Part shown: piece after piece, positions 43,382-52,004 of the stretch
How positions within the stretch are numbered: position 1 is the first letter of the stretch
How the letters are laid out: every line of letters begins with the position of its first letter
From: Granulosicoccus sp045110515
GTDB taxonomy: Bacteria > Pseudomonadota > Gammaproteobacteria > Granulosicoccales > Granulosicoccaceae
DNA length: 64,000 nucleotides
Direction of reading: 5' to 3'
Assembly: GCA_045110515.1 (NCBI GenBank)
Contig: JBGCGD010000030.1
Location: 20,811-84,810 of the forward strand
Notes under the pieces: model-generated
The model's database searches: none
What the model was told of the DNA's origin: nothing
The model's input: the letters and a program-made list of their open reading frames with translations, nothing else
Made by a program: the position numbers and the translations under genes

Positions 43382-44155
43382 TTAGCTCATCCACTGACCA
43401 CCGTCTACATTGTACGTCTGAGCAACAACATAGTCTGAATCGGAAGAGCCTAAGAAGACGGCCATACCGGTGAGGTCGTCCGCTGTGCCCATCCTGCCAT
43501 ACGGCACCCCCTTACCAACTTGGCTCTTTTTCTCACCAGGATTCAAGCCTTCCAATTTAGCAAAGAATGCGTCGACACCTTCCCAGTGCTCACCATCAAC
43601 AACACCCGGGGAAATCGCATTTACATTGATTTTGTGTGAAATTAAATTCAGACCCGCCGACTGAGTTAACGAGATGACTGCCGCTTTGGAAGCACAATAA
43701 ACACCAACTAAACTCTCCCCCCTACGACCAGCCTGGCTGGCCATATTGATGATCTTTCCGCCCCTTCCCTGTTCAATCATTTGTTTCGCTACAGCCTGAA
43801 GCGTAAATAGGGTTCCAGCAAAATTTACGGCAAATACAGATTCGTAATCAGACCTGTTTATGTCTACTATGGGTGCTGCGGTGAAAAGTGCAGCATTGTT
43901 AATCAGGATATCGATACCACCAAATTTCTCGACAACGTCTTCAATAGCCGCATCAATGCTCTCTTGTGAAGTAACATCCATAAAAACAGGAATGGCTAAA
44001 CGACCAAGCTCATTTGCAGTAGCCGTTGCTGCATCGATATTAATATCGGCTATGGCAACTTTTGCGCCCTCTTCGATATATCGTGCTGCGAATGCTTTGC
44101 CAATACCGCGCGCAGAACCCGTGATAATAGCTGTCTTACCGTCTAACCTTCCCAT
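43382..44155 (-). CDS. smoS: Sorbitol (L-iditol/galactitol) dehydrogenase, SDR family
   Basis: A 257-residue short-chain dehydrogenase: TGSARGIGKAFAA NAD loop, NNAALF, catalytic Ser-Tyr-Lys in NMASQAG...YCASKAAV, then NAISPGVVDGEHWEGVDAFFA and a C-terminal YVVAQTYNVDGGQWMS. These blocks match, nearly word for word, Rhodobacter sphaeroides sorbitol dehydrogenase, which oxidises D-glucitol to D-fructose and also galactitol. It lies 20 bp after the end of glgC in the same direction. No polyol ABC transporter or mannitol dehydrogenase is in the window, unlike the smo operon. Confidence 0.9.
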   Translation of the reverse strand: MGRLDGKTAIITGSARGIGKAFAARYIEEGAKVAIADINIDAATATANELGRLAIPVFMDVTSQESIDAAIEDVVEKFGGIDILINNAALFTAAPIVDINRSDYESVFAVNFAGTLFTLQAVAKQMIEQGRGGKIINMASQAGRRGESLVGVYCASKAAVISLTQSAGLNLISHKINVNAISPGVVDGEHWEGVDAFFAKLEGLNPGEKKSQVGKGVPYGRMGTADDLTGMAVFLGSSDSDYVVAQTYNVDGGQWMS

Positions 44156-44175
44156 AAAAGCACCCGTAGTTTTAT

Positions 44176-45390
44176 TTACTTTTTTACGACAACAATCCCA
44201 TTTGGAGATACATCGTAGCGTTGCTTATCTAACTTAGCATCAAACCCAATCTGAGTACCTGCCGGTATCTTCACGTGTTTGTCGACGATGCAACGTTTGA
44301 GTTTTACCTCGCTGCCGATTTCCACATTATCAAAAATTACTGAATCCTGAACATCCGCATTCTCATGAATTTTGACGCGGGCAGATAAAATTGAATTCAC
44401 CACCTTTCCACCCGACACGACAGAGCCATTGCCCAGCATAGAGTTATCGACGTGACCGACTTCGCCGTTTTTACCTCTTACAACTCTTGCAGGAGGATGT
44501 TGTCCTTGATAGGTTCGAATGGGCCACGAGGCCTGATAGAGATCGAGAGGCGGAGATGTGCTCAGTAAATTCATATTTGCCTCATAGTAGGAGTCAATTG
44601 TTCCCACGTCACGCCAGTAACGATCCCTTGATACCCTGCCCTCACTACCGCCGAACTCATAACCATAAACACGTGAAGACTGAATTAATGTAGGCAGTAT
44701 GTCATTACCAAAATCATGGCTGGATGACTCATTATTGTGATCATCCTCTAACGCAGTTTTCAGTATGTCTGTATCGAAGACATAGATCCCCATAGAGGCA
44801 AGCGCATGTTCAGGGTCGTTAGGTAATGAAGTCGGCTGAGATGGCTTCTCGGCAAACTCCACAATACGACTTTGCTCATCAACCGCCATAACGCCAAATT
44901 CATGCGCTTCATTCACCGGGACTTTCATACAAGCCACCGTCAATGCTGCCTCATTTTCAGCGTGTTTTCTTAATATGGCTTCATAGTCCATGCGATAGAT
45001 GTGATCACCTGACAGAATCAAAACGCGTTTCGCACCACTTCTCTTTAACAGAAATAAATTTTGATAAATGGCATCGGCTGTTCCGTCATACCAAGATTTA
45101 CCGGTCCGCATTTGAGGAGGTACTACGGTGATGTACTCGCCCATTTCTGGACTGAATATCGACCACCCGTCACGCAAATGTTTCTGCAGTGAGTGAGACT
45201 TGTACTGAGTCAGCACCAGCACTTGTCGTAATCCTGAGTGCAGACAATTGCTCAGTGTAAAATCTACAATTCGATATTTACCGCCAAACGGTACGCTCGG
45301 CTTAGAGCGATCTTCAGTTAATGGGTGCAATCGAGACCCTTGCCCGCCTGCAAGCAGAATACAGATAGTCTCTTCTGGGTTATAAATCAC
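44176..45390 (-). CDS. glgC: Glucose-1-phosphate adenylyltransferase
   Basis: A 404-residue ADP-glucose pyrophosphorylase. The nucleotide loop LAGGQGSRLHPLTEDRSKP, allosteric-site FGGKYRIVDFTLSNCLHSG, GTADAIYQN and the active-site aspartate region SGDHIYRMDY are present, followed by a C-terminal left-handed beta-helix (ILSARVKIHENADVQDSVI). It makes ADP-glucose for glycogen. It is separated from glycogen synthase and branching enzyme, none of which are in the window, and is paired with a sorbitol dehydrogenase, an unusual neighbour. Confidence 0.96.
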   Translation of the reverse strand: MIYNPEETICILLAGGQGSRLHPLTEDRSKPSVPFGGKYRIVDFTLSNCLHSGLRQVLVLTQYKSHSLQKHLRDGWSIFSPEMGEYITVVPPQMRTGKSWYDGTADAIYQNLFLLKRSGAKRVLILSGDHIYRMDYEAILRKHAENEAALTVACMKVPVNEAHEFGVMAVDEQSRIVEFAEKPSQPTSLPNDPEHALASMGIYVFDTDILKTALEDDHNNESSSHDFGNDILPTLIQSSRVYGYEFGGSEGRVSRDRYWRDVGTIDSYYEANMNLLSTSPPLDLYQASWPIRTYQGQHPPARVVRGKNGEVGHVDNSMLGNGSVVSGGKVVNSILSARVKIHENADVQDSVIFDNVEIGSEVKLKRCIVDKHVKIPAGTQIGFDAKLDKQRYDVSPNGIVVVKK

Positions 45391-45560
45391 GTGTAAATAA
45401 GCCGTTGATAAATGCAGGCATTATAAACACCCTCAACCTATTCTAAAATGCGAATTTTCTATACGGATTCTTCCGCTTAGTAAGGCTATTCTGCCCACAT
45501 TGGTGACTGCACCAAAACCATGCAAGCGTGAAGAGCACCACGGCGAAGCCACGCAAAAGA

Positions 45561-46811
45561 TTACGCGTGTTGCCGCATAGTTTTAGCCAACCAAACCAAC
45601 GCCGCAGCTGCCAGCAAAAGAAACGGAATCATCGCTAAGTTGACCGTGCTCCAACCATTGACAGCTGACCCACCCGAACAGTTCATCAGTCCGCCGGATG
45701 CAAGGCTTGCCAGGGTGACGCAACCAAACACCATCATGTCATTTAAGCCTTGAGCTCGTCCACGTTCGTGAGGGGCATGAGCCGTAGCCAAGAGACTGGT
45801 TGCGCCAATGAATCCGAAATTCCAGCCAATTCCCAAAAGGATCAGCGCCACAAAGAAATTTCCTAAGGTCACACCCGCTAGAGCTGCGATACCCGCAAAT
45901 GTGAGCACGACTAATCCGACGGCGATAATTCTTGGCGCGCCGAATTTGACGATAAGGTGGCCGGTAAAAAACGATGGAATAAACATGGCTAAGACATGCC
46001 CAGACACAATATCGTTAGCGTTGTCGCTGGTGAAACCACAGCCTACGACAGCCAACGGTGTCGATGTCATAACAAGGTTCATAAGCGAGTAGGCAACCAT
46101 TCCGCAAATAATGGCTACCAATACGGTCGGAGATTTTAGTAATTCCCGACGACTTCTACCAGAAGCAACTTTAGCCAGCGATTCTTTTGTGTGCTCTATT
46201 TTTGGAATGTCCAGCAACAGAAACAAAAAAAGGCCGAACAGATTAATGACAACGATGGCAAGGTAGGTACCGATAAACGGGTTGGGCAAAAACATCCCTC
46301 CGAATAGTGGAATCATTGTCGCATCGAACAGCAGCTTGTTTAATTGCGGGCCAAAAATGGCTGATAACAACCCTCCAGCCATGACATAAGATATCGCTTT
46401 TGGGCGGTAGCTCTCCGAGGCGGTATCTGCTGCGGCAAAGCGATAAAACCCCTGAGCCGACATATAGATCCCCGTAAAATAGGAACCCAGTAGAAGCAAA
46501 GGAAATGAGTCGTGAAATAGGCCAATAGCGGCTATGGTCGCGCCAACGGCTCCACCCAGAGCCCCGACGACAAAACCGAAACGACGACCTTTTCGTTGCA
46601 TTAACGGCGACATCCACGGTGCCGTAGTCATTGACCCAAATACGATTAACGATATGGGCAACGTGGCAAAGCAGACATTATCGGCAAGCATGCCGCCAGC
46701 GAGGCCACCCACCACAAATATCATGGGCATTTGCGCACCGAGAATGGCTTGCGCAGCCACTAAAACGGCGACGTTGCGACGCGTGCGCCTATCGTCAATT
46801 TCAGAAATCAA
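45561..46811 (-). CDS. MFS transporter
   Basis: A 416-residue protein with twelve hydrophobic segments. The loop MQRKGRRFGFVVG between helices 2 and 3 resembles the MFS A-motif, and the second half has HAPHERGRAQGLNDM. Substrate unknown. It starts with TTG (no nearby ATG) preceded by AGTAGGG, only 12 bp after the stop of the ABC-like gene, so the two are probably cotranscribed. Confidence 0.88.
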   Translation of the reverse strand: MISEIDDRRTRRNVAVLVAAQAILGAQMPMIFVVGGLAGGMLADNVCFATLPISLIVFGSMTTAPWMSPLMQRKGRRFGFVVGALGGAVGATIAAIGLFHDSFPLLLLGSYFTGIYMSAQGFYRFAAADTASESYRPKAISYVMAGGLLSAIFGPQLNKLLFDATMIPLFGGMFLPNPFIGTYLAIVVINLFGLFLFLLLDIPKIEHTKESLAKVASGRSRRELLKSPTVLVAIICGMVAYSLMNLVMTSTPLAVVGCGFTSDNANDIVSGHVLAMFIPSFFTGHLIVKFGAPRIIAVGLVVLTFAGIAALAGVTLGNFFVALILLGIGWNFGFIGATSLLATAHAPHERGRAQGLNDMMVFGCVTLASLASGGLMNCSGGSAVNGWSTVNLAMIPFLLLAAAALVWLAKTMRQHA

Positions 46812-46823
46812 AAGGAACCCTAC

Positions 46824-49800
46824 TTAACTATTGTCGAATTCCGAGAAGTCTACACCGCGCTCAATAGAATAGGCTCGCATGGCTCGAATACTGTCCACCG
46901 CATCCATCAGATGGCCCGCGACTGATTTCATTAAGCTGGTAGCAACAAGCGCATCATTTTCGATAACAGCCATTAATTCCGTCTCGCCAATGCGCAGAAA
47001 CACGCTTTCTTCCATGGCAATAAGATCGAGTGGCCGCCGCTCATTGAGAATGACTGATAGGTCTCCAATAAGTCGCCCTGGTTCTATCTCTGCGACCAGA
47101 CGCCGCTCCCCATCATCGGTTGTCCAATAAAGACCGGCTTTACCACTTATGCACAGGTAGGCAGCATCGGCTTGTTCATCTTTTTGAAAGATTCCATGCC
47201 CGGTTTCGGCCTTGTACCATTGAGCACCAAAAGCCAGTAGCTTCTGTTGCTTAACATCCAGTTGTCCGAACAATTCCGTTTTTGCGAGTTCTTCAATCTT
47301 ACGGTTTAGATCCTGACTTCCATCACCTTCCTCAGAAACGTCCTGCTTTTTCGCACCGTCTATGCGCCCATTTGAAATCTCGATATACAAATCGTACTTT
47401 TGCGGGCTGGCAATTCGATTCTCAATAAATATTTTGGTCGTGTCCGGCATGATTTTGCTAATACGCTCACGCATCATGTTGCGAGTTTCGCTGTCATGAC
47501 TCGCGAGTGAATTAGCCAGAATTAATATGTCGGGCTTTTTAATTCCTGCTCGACTGAAAGCGACCCTTTCCTTAAAGACTGCGGGCAGATTGTCACCACC
47601 GGAAGACGTCACTAAATCGTATATGGATTCAGCAGCTAATCGACGAAGCCCATTCTCAGTAAGCACGTCCACAACAATGTCTTCAATAAGACTCTCTTTA
47701 GCACCAGCCATTTTGGATATACGGCCGAAAATAGCATTACCTAAAACCGTCATAACCGGTATGTATTTCTCAGCATCAATAGTTTCAAACAAACCGTCTA
47801 ACCGTTGAACCATATCCGCTGCACTGGATTTGCGTATCTCTAGTACACGATGTTTTAGCTCATCGGTGAAGGCTGGTCCCATTTGTTCCGCTGAGAACGC
47901 AAACGGTACGGTTAATAAAAGTGCCGCATCCTCTTCAGGTAATTCCGCATCACCCACTTCACGGCGCTTACTGATAATGTCACCGAGTCGGTGATAGAGC
48001 TCCTCGTCCAGATTTAAGCGCCTGAATAAAGGGTGGTCTGTTCCGTCTTTACCAAAGGTGGACGTCAAACTTTCTATAAGCGTTGCAGAGAGCTGCGTCA
48101 GCTCTTCGGCCAGACCTTGCTCTTTTAATATTTTCACAAAGTCTGTCTCTTGAGACAGAGACAACTGGGTGAGCATTCGGGTCGGCGTCGCATACAGTAA
48201 ATTGCTGCCTAAAGGCGATATAGGATTGTATTTTTCTGGATGGTAGACGTACACAACATCATCAAGACCAGCCGCCGCTAGCCTTTTCGCGATCTCTGGT
48301 CGTAAACGAACAATCTCCTGAGTGAGTTTTTCATGTTGGTTAAACGCCAGAGTTGACCGTAACGCGCGTCGCACCATAAAGTCATCGGTACCCATGGCCT
48401 GTACAAGTTCAAACCACCAGTCTTTAATTTCTTCTGAAGACTGCAAACCCGCTACGGTCGGATCAATCCATTCTGTATCAAACGGATCCACACTATTGCC
48501 GGACTGTTCGGCCTTTACTTTAAAGTCGTCTACGTCGACCGCGTGTTCAATTTCGTTGAGAGGCTTATTCTTAAACGGCAATAGAATATTCTCACCCAAA
48601 GTCCCCTGCATAATATGCGGGTTTGAGTGTGCATAGCCAACCCGATTAGCCAAATTTACTTGATGAATGGAATTTAGCTCGTGACCGGCAATTTTTACGT
48701 TGCCTCTGTAAGGAATGACTTCTCGCGTGAGCAAGTCGGCAAAAGCCAAAGCTGCGGTTTCACTGTCTGTTTTTACGGCCACCCGGGCACCTTGTGGTAT
48801 CACCAGGTTAATGTCTTCCAGAACCGTCTGCCCCTCTTCATCACGGACGGTGACATCGTTAATCTCAATGTCACCTTTTAAACTTAGCACTGACTCCGGC
48901 GTCCCTTCAAAGAGACTATCGTTGACAAGCGGGCTCGGTGCGAATTTCTCCGTGACTGCTTCCCAGCGAAGAGCGACGTCTTGCGTGGTGTTGTAATACG
49001 CCAGTAACTCCTTCCACGGAGACGACATATCTTTGAATGCGGCAAGTGCTGCCACCAAAGCACCGACGGTAATATGTCCTTTTATAGCCAGGTAGCCACC
49101 AACCGAATAAAAGAAAAACGGTGTGAGTTGATTGATGAAATTGTTAAGAAATTTCATAAAAAATTTCTTTTGGTAAATCTCAAATCGAATGTTGTAGAGA
49201 TTTCCCAGTCTGTTTGAAAACAAGGACAGCCTGTATCTCAGACCGCCATTGGTTCTCAGATCACTAACCCCAGCTGCTGTTTCGCCGATATCCGCAGCCA
49301 GTTTACGAACCTCTTGAATACGTGTTTTATTCAGCAAGTTAATTTGGCGTTGCAGAATCGGAATGATCCACGCCTGTAGGGGTATTAACGCTATCGCTGC
49401 TAACCCAAACCAAACGCTCTGGGCGAACAGAAAAACCAGGATGGTTATCATCTGACCAGCCTGGAGTATGGGCTGGGACAACATATCACCCATAATGCCA
49501 CCCAAGGGTTCGGCTTCCGCCGTCACCATGGACACGAGTTCACCCTGGCTTGTTTTTCTAAAAAACGGTCTTGGGAATTTTAAAATGCGGGTGAGTAGCT
49601 GGTATCTAAAGCGACGTAATAAACGCTCAGCAAGCACCCCTTTCATCGTGTTTAAGCGCATTTTCAACAGGCCGTTTGCCAATACCGCCAGAAGAAATCC
49701 AGCGCACAAGACCATGAGGAACTCGACTTGGCTCAGGGACACTCCCAGGATGACAACACCCTCACCGGAGCCGCTTATCGCATCATTGATGATTCTCTTC

Positions 49801-49913
49801 GGGAGTTCGAGAGTGATGTAGAGAATGGGAAAGGTAAGCAGCGTGATAAGCAACAACAGGAGTTGATTCTTCTTGGAATATTTCCAGATAAACTGAAAAA
49901 TGCTCTTTTCCAT
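46824..49913 (-). CDS. ABC exporter-like protein with degenerate ATPase domain and C-terminal cNMP-binding domain
   Basis: A 1029-residue protein. Residues ~15-310 form an ABC type-1 exporter membrane domain (six helices; FFRKTSQGELVSMV, ETAAGVSDLRTNG). An NBD-like part follows from ~355 (VTVRDEEGQTVLEDINLVIP), but its Walker A reads AVKTDSETAA instead of GxxGxGKST, the signature region reads VAFSRAGIKKP without LSGGQ, and Walker B is LILANSL without the catalytic DE. About 250 extra residues separate the Q-loop region and the signature. Residues ~890-1020 are a cyclic-nucleotide-binding domain (GIFQKDEQADAAYLCISG, AEIEPGRLIGDLSVI). ATP hydrolysis looks impossible. It lies between a ferric-reductase-like gene and an MFS gene. 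Confidence 0.85.
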   Translation of the reverse strand: MEKSIFQFIWKYSKKNQLLLLLITLLTFPILYITLELPKRIINDAISGSGEGVVILGVSLSQVEFLMVLCAGFLLAVLANGLLKMRLNTMKGVLAERLLRRFRYQLLTRILKFPRPFFRKTSQGELVSMVTAEAEPLGGIMGDMLSQPILQAGQMITILVFLFAQSVWFGLAAIALIPLQAWIIPILQRQINLLNKTRIQEVRKLAADIGETAAGVSDLRTNGGLRYRLSLFSNRLGNLYNIRFEIYQKKFFMKFLNNFINQLTPFFFYSVGGYLAIKGHITVGALVAALAAFKDMSSPWKELLAYYNTTQDVALRWEAVTEKFAPSPLVNDSLFEGTPESVLSLKGDIEINDVTVRDEEGQTVLEDINLVIPQGARVAVKTDSETAALAFADLLTREVIPYRGNVKIAGHELNSIHQVNLANRVGYAHSNPHIMQGTLGENILLPFKNKPLNEIEHAVDVDDFKVKAEQSGNSVDPFDTEWIDPTVAGLQSSEEIKDWWFELVQAMGTDDFMVRRALRSTLAFNQHEKLTQEIVRLRPEIAKRLAAAGLDDVVYVYHPEKYNPISPLGSNLLYATPTRMLTQLSLSQETDFVKILKEQGLAEELTQLSATLIESLTSTFGKDGTDHPLFRRLNLDEELYHRLGDIISKRREVGDAELPEEDAALLLTVPFAFSAEQMGPAFTDELKHRVLEIRKSSAADMVQRLDGLFETIDAEKYIPVMTVLGNAIFGRISKMAGAKESLIEDIVVDVLTENGLRRLAAESIYDLVTSSGGDNLPAVFKERVAFSRAGIKKPDILILANSLASHDSETRNMMRERISKIMPDTTKIFIENRIASPQKYDLYIEISNGRIDGAKKQDVSEEGDGSQDLNRKIEELAKTELFGQLDVKQQKLLAFGAQWYKAETGHGIFQKDEQADAAYLCISGKAGLYWTTDDGERRLVAEIEPGRLIGDLSVILNERRPLDLIAMEESVFLRIGETELMAVIENDALVATSLMKSVAGHLMDAVDSIRAMRAYSIERGVDFSEFDNS

Positions 49914-49997
49914 CAATACAACTCCCGGTAAAGAATGCTAACGCTTATTAAAAGCTGCTCAAAAAACGAACCGCTTACGGCGATGAAACCTTAGTCA

Positions 49998-51344
49998 CTA
50001 ACTCGAACTAAGCTTGTTTTGCTGACGCTTGTCTAAACCCAGCTTGATAACGTCTACAATTTTCATGGCAATTTTACGCCCACCGATGCCAGAGCGAATT
50101 TCAAATTCTTCGAAATGAAAGCTAGTGGGACGTAAGCCGCGGGCTTTTAAATCTTTACTCAGGGACTGGCGCATGGGTTTAGGACCACAAAAATAAACCT
50201 GCAATGCATCTAATGGTTCGCCCACTTTTTCGACAATATCTTGTGCCGTAAGCCGAGGACGGGTACTTGATTCGATAACGTGCAGGTGAAAGTTGGTAAG
50301 GTCGTTTGATAATTTTTCAAGCTCTGCAATGAAAACCGCATCTTCGCGCGTTTTAACACAATAAAACAGGTGGCTAGGAGCATCGTCCGGTTTCAGTGAA
50401 TCCGCCCATGCCTTAAATGGCGTAATGCCGATCCCACCTGCTATCCATACACAGGTTTTTGCACCTCGAGGGCGTGTAAATAGGCCGAAGGGGCCTTTAA
50501 CGCGCACTTCAGCATTCAAAAGGTTATCAGCACGACCCAGACTATGCGTAAAATCACCCAGCGACCTGATGGTGAAATCTAAGGATTTGTCTTCGCGTGG
50601 ACCGCTACTGATGGTGTATGGGTGAGCCTCTTCCAAGCCTTTTTGGTTAACCGTCAGAAAAGCGAATTGACCCGCGCGGTGTTTCACAGCCGATTTTCCT
50701 TGAGGACTTAAAGACAGATGAGTCGTATCGTTCGAATGATCAAAGCTCGTGACCGTGTATCGATGACCTGCTCCTAACCATTCCTGAGGAAACAACGTAT
50801 AGAGATATCCAAAAATTCCTAGGGCACAGAAAAACAGAATGTATAAACCCAAGGGGTCAACCGCATGAAAAGGTTTAATGATGAAGACAAAATGGAACAC
50901 GGATAACGCGAAAAATGCCCCCATGAACTTATGCGTCCAACGCCACAAGTGGTAAGGGATAAACGTGGCAATCGTTATTATCAGCAGAATCAAGATTCCA
51001 TACAGGCTCAATTCTCCCATCGTCTCGGCAACGTCTGTTAGAAACGTCTCTGGGGCAATTCCGTCTATGTCGGCGTCTATGGTGTCATGCAGTAATAACG
51101 CACCGAGTGCGGTAATACCAATCCATTTGTGTAATACGTAAATACGATCCAGCCCACCGAAAACCAACTCGAGCCAACTAAACCGCGTAGCCATAAATTG
51201 CGCGAGCCCCATCAAAATTAGAGACAGGGAGCCAAGATAGAGACTGAAAATGGCTGTTCCCGGGTGTTCTGAGAACAAAGGAATGAACCAGTACAAGGGC
51301 AGAAAAGAGATGGCTAATACAACTACAACACCGGCTTTTTTCAT
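49998..51344 (-). CDS. Ferric reductase-like transmembrane protein with FNR domain
   Basis: A 448-residue flavocytochrome-like protein. The N-terminal half has six or so membrane helices with histidines spaced for two b haems (YVLHKWIGITAL, LLHDTI, RWTHKFMG, SVFHFV); the C-terminal half is a ferredoxin-reductase domain (HPYTISSGPRED, CVWIAGGIGITPFKAW, VYFCGPKPMRQSL). It should move electrons across the membrane from NAD(P)H to an external acceptor such as Fe(III) or oxygen. It is 84 bp upstream of the ABC-like gene in the same direction. Confidence 0.88.
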   Translation of the reverse strand: MKKAGVVVVLAISFLPLYWFIPLFSEHPGTAIFSLYLGSLSLILMGLAQFMATRFSWLELVFGGLDRIYVLHKWIGITALGALLLHDTIDADIDGIAPETFLTDVAETMGELSLYGILILLIITIATFIPYHLWRWTHKFMGAFFALSVFHFVFIIKPFHAVDPLGLYILFFCALGIFGYLYTLFPQEWLGAGHRYTVTSFDHSNDTTHLSLSPQGKSAVKHRAGQFAFLTVNQKGLEEAHPYTISSGPREDKSLDFTIRSLGDFTHSLGRADNLLNAEVRVKGPFGLFTRPRGAKTCVWIAGGIGITPFKAWADSLKPDDAPSHLFYCVKTREDAVFIAELEKLSNDLTNFHLHVIESSTRPRLTAQDIVEKVGEPLDALQVYFCGPKPMRQSLSKDLKARGLRPTSFHFEEFEIRSGIGGRKIAMKIVDVIKLGLDKRQQNKLSSS

Positions 51345-51502
51345 AAAAACAGCTATCAGGGCCTAGGATTCTCCGAGTATGCTACCAGACAGCTCGGCAG
51401 CGGGTCGGATCAATGTCGCCTCCTGAATATTGGAAAATTGCGGGTATTAAAGCTGAGCGCTATATAATTCCAGCCAGCTGTCTCATCACCCATAGAATAC
51501 AC

Positions 51503-51976
51503 ATGAAAACCGTACTTTTTATTCTTGCCATCGTGGCGCTCTGGCTAGTTGTTCAACAGGTACTAAACGGCAATAAAGCTAAGCAAAATATCGAAATTGG
51601 CGAGACTTTTTTGCAACAAAATGCCACCGAAGACGGTGTTGCGAGCACAGCATCCGGCTTACAGTACAAGGTTCTAAACGCGGGTACCGGCAACACCCAC
51701 CCCAAAGCCACTGATCGTGTCAAAGTGCATTATCACGGCACCTTGATAGACGGAACCGTTTTTGATAGCTCGGTGGATCGTGGAGAACCGATTACCTTCG
51801 GTTTAAATCAAGTCATTCCAGGTTGGACCGAAGGATTGCAACTGATGGTCGAGGGCGAAAAAACTCGCTTTTTCATTCCTAGCAAGTTGGCTTACGGAAA
51901 TAGAGCGGCAGGCCGTATCCAACCTGGTTCAACCTTAATTTTCGATGTTGAATTGATTGGTATAAATGTGGACTAG
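51503..51976 (+). CDS. FKBP-type peptidyl-prolyl cis-trans isomerase, membrane-anchored
   Basis: A 157-residue protein: one N-terminal membrane helix (TVLFILAIVALWLVVQQVL) then a compact FKBP domain from about residue 50 (VHYHGTLIDGTVFDSSVDRGE, VIPGWTEGLQLMVEGEKTRFFIP, AYGNRAAGRIQPGSTLIFDVEL). The aromatic and Asp residues of the active pocket are present, so it should be active, probably facing the periplasm. ATG 51503 is preferred because the helix begins there; a longer frame to 51413 has no signal feature. Confidence 0.92.
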   Translation: MKTVLFILAIVALWLVVQQVLNGNKAKQNIEIGETFLQQNATEDGVASTASGLQYKVLNAGTGNTHPKATDRVKVHYHGTLIDGTVFDSSVDRGEPITFGLNQVIPGWTEGLQLMVEGEKTRFFIPSKLAYGNRAAGRIQPGSTLIFDVELIGINVD

Positions 51977-52004
51977 CCACCCTTAGTGCGTTTTACCGAT
52001 TGGC

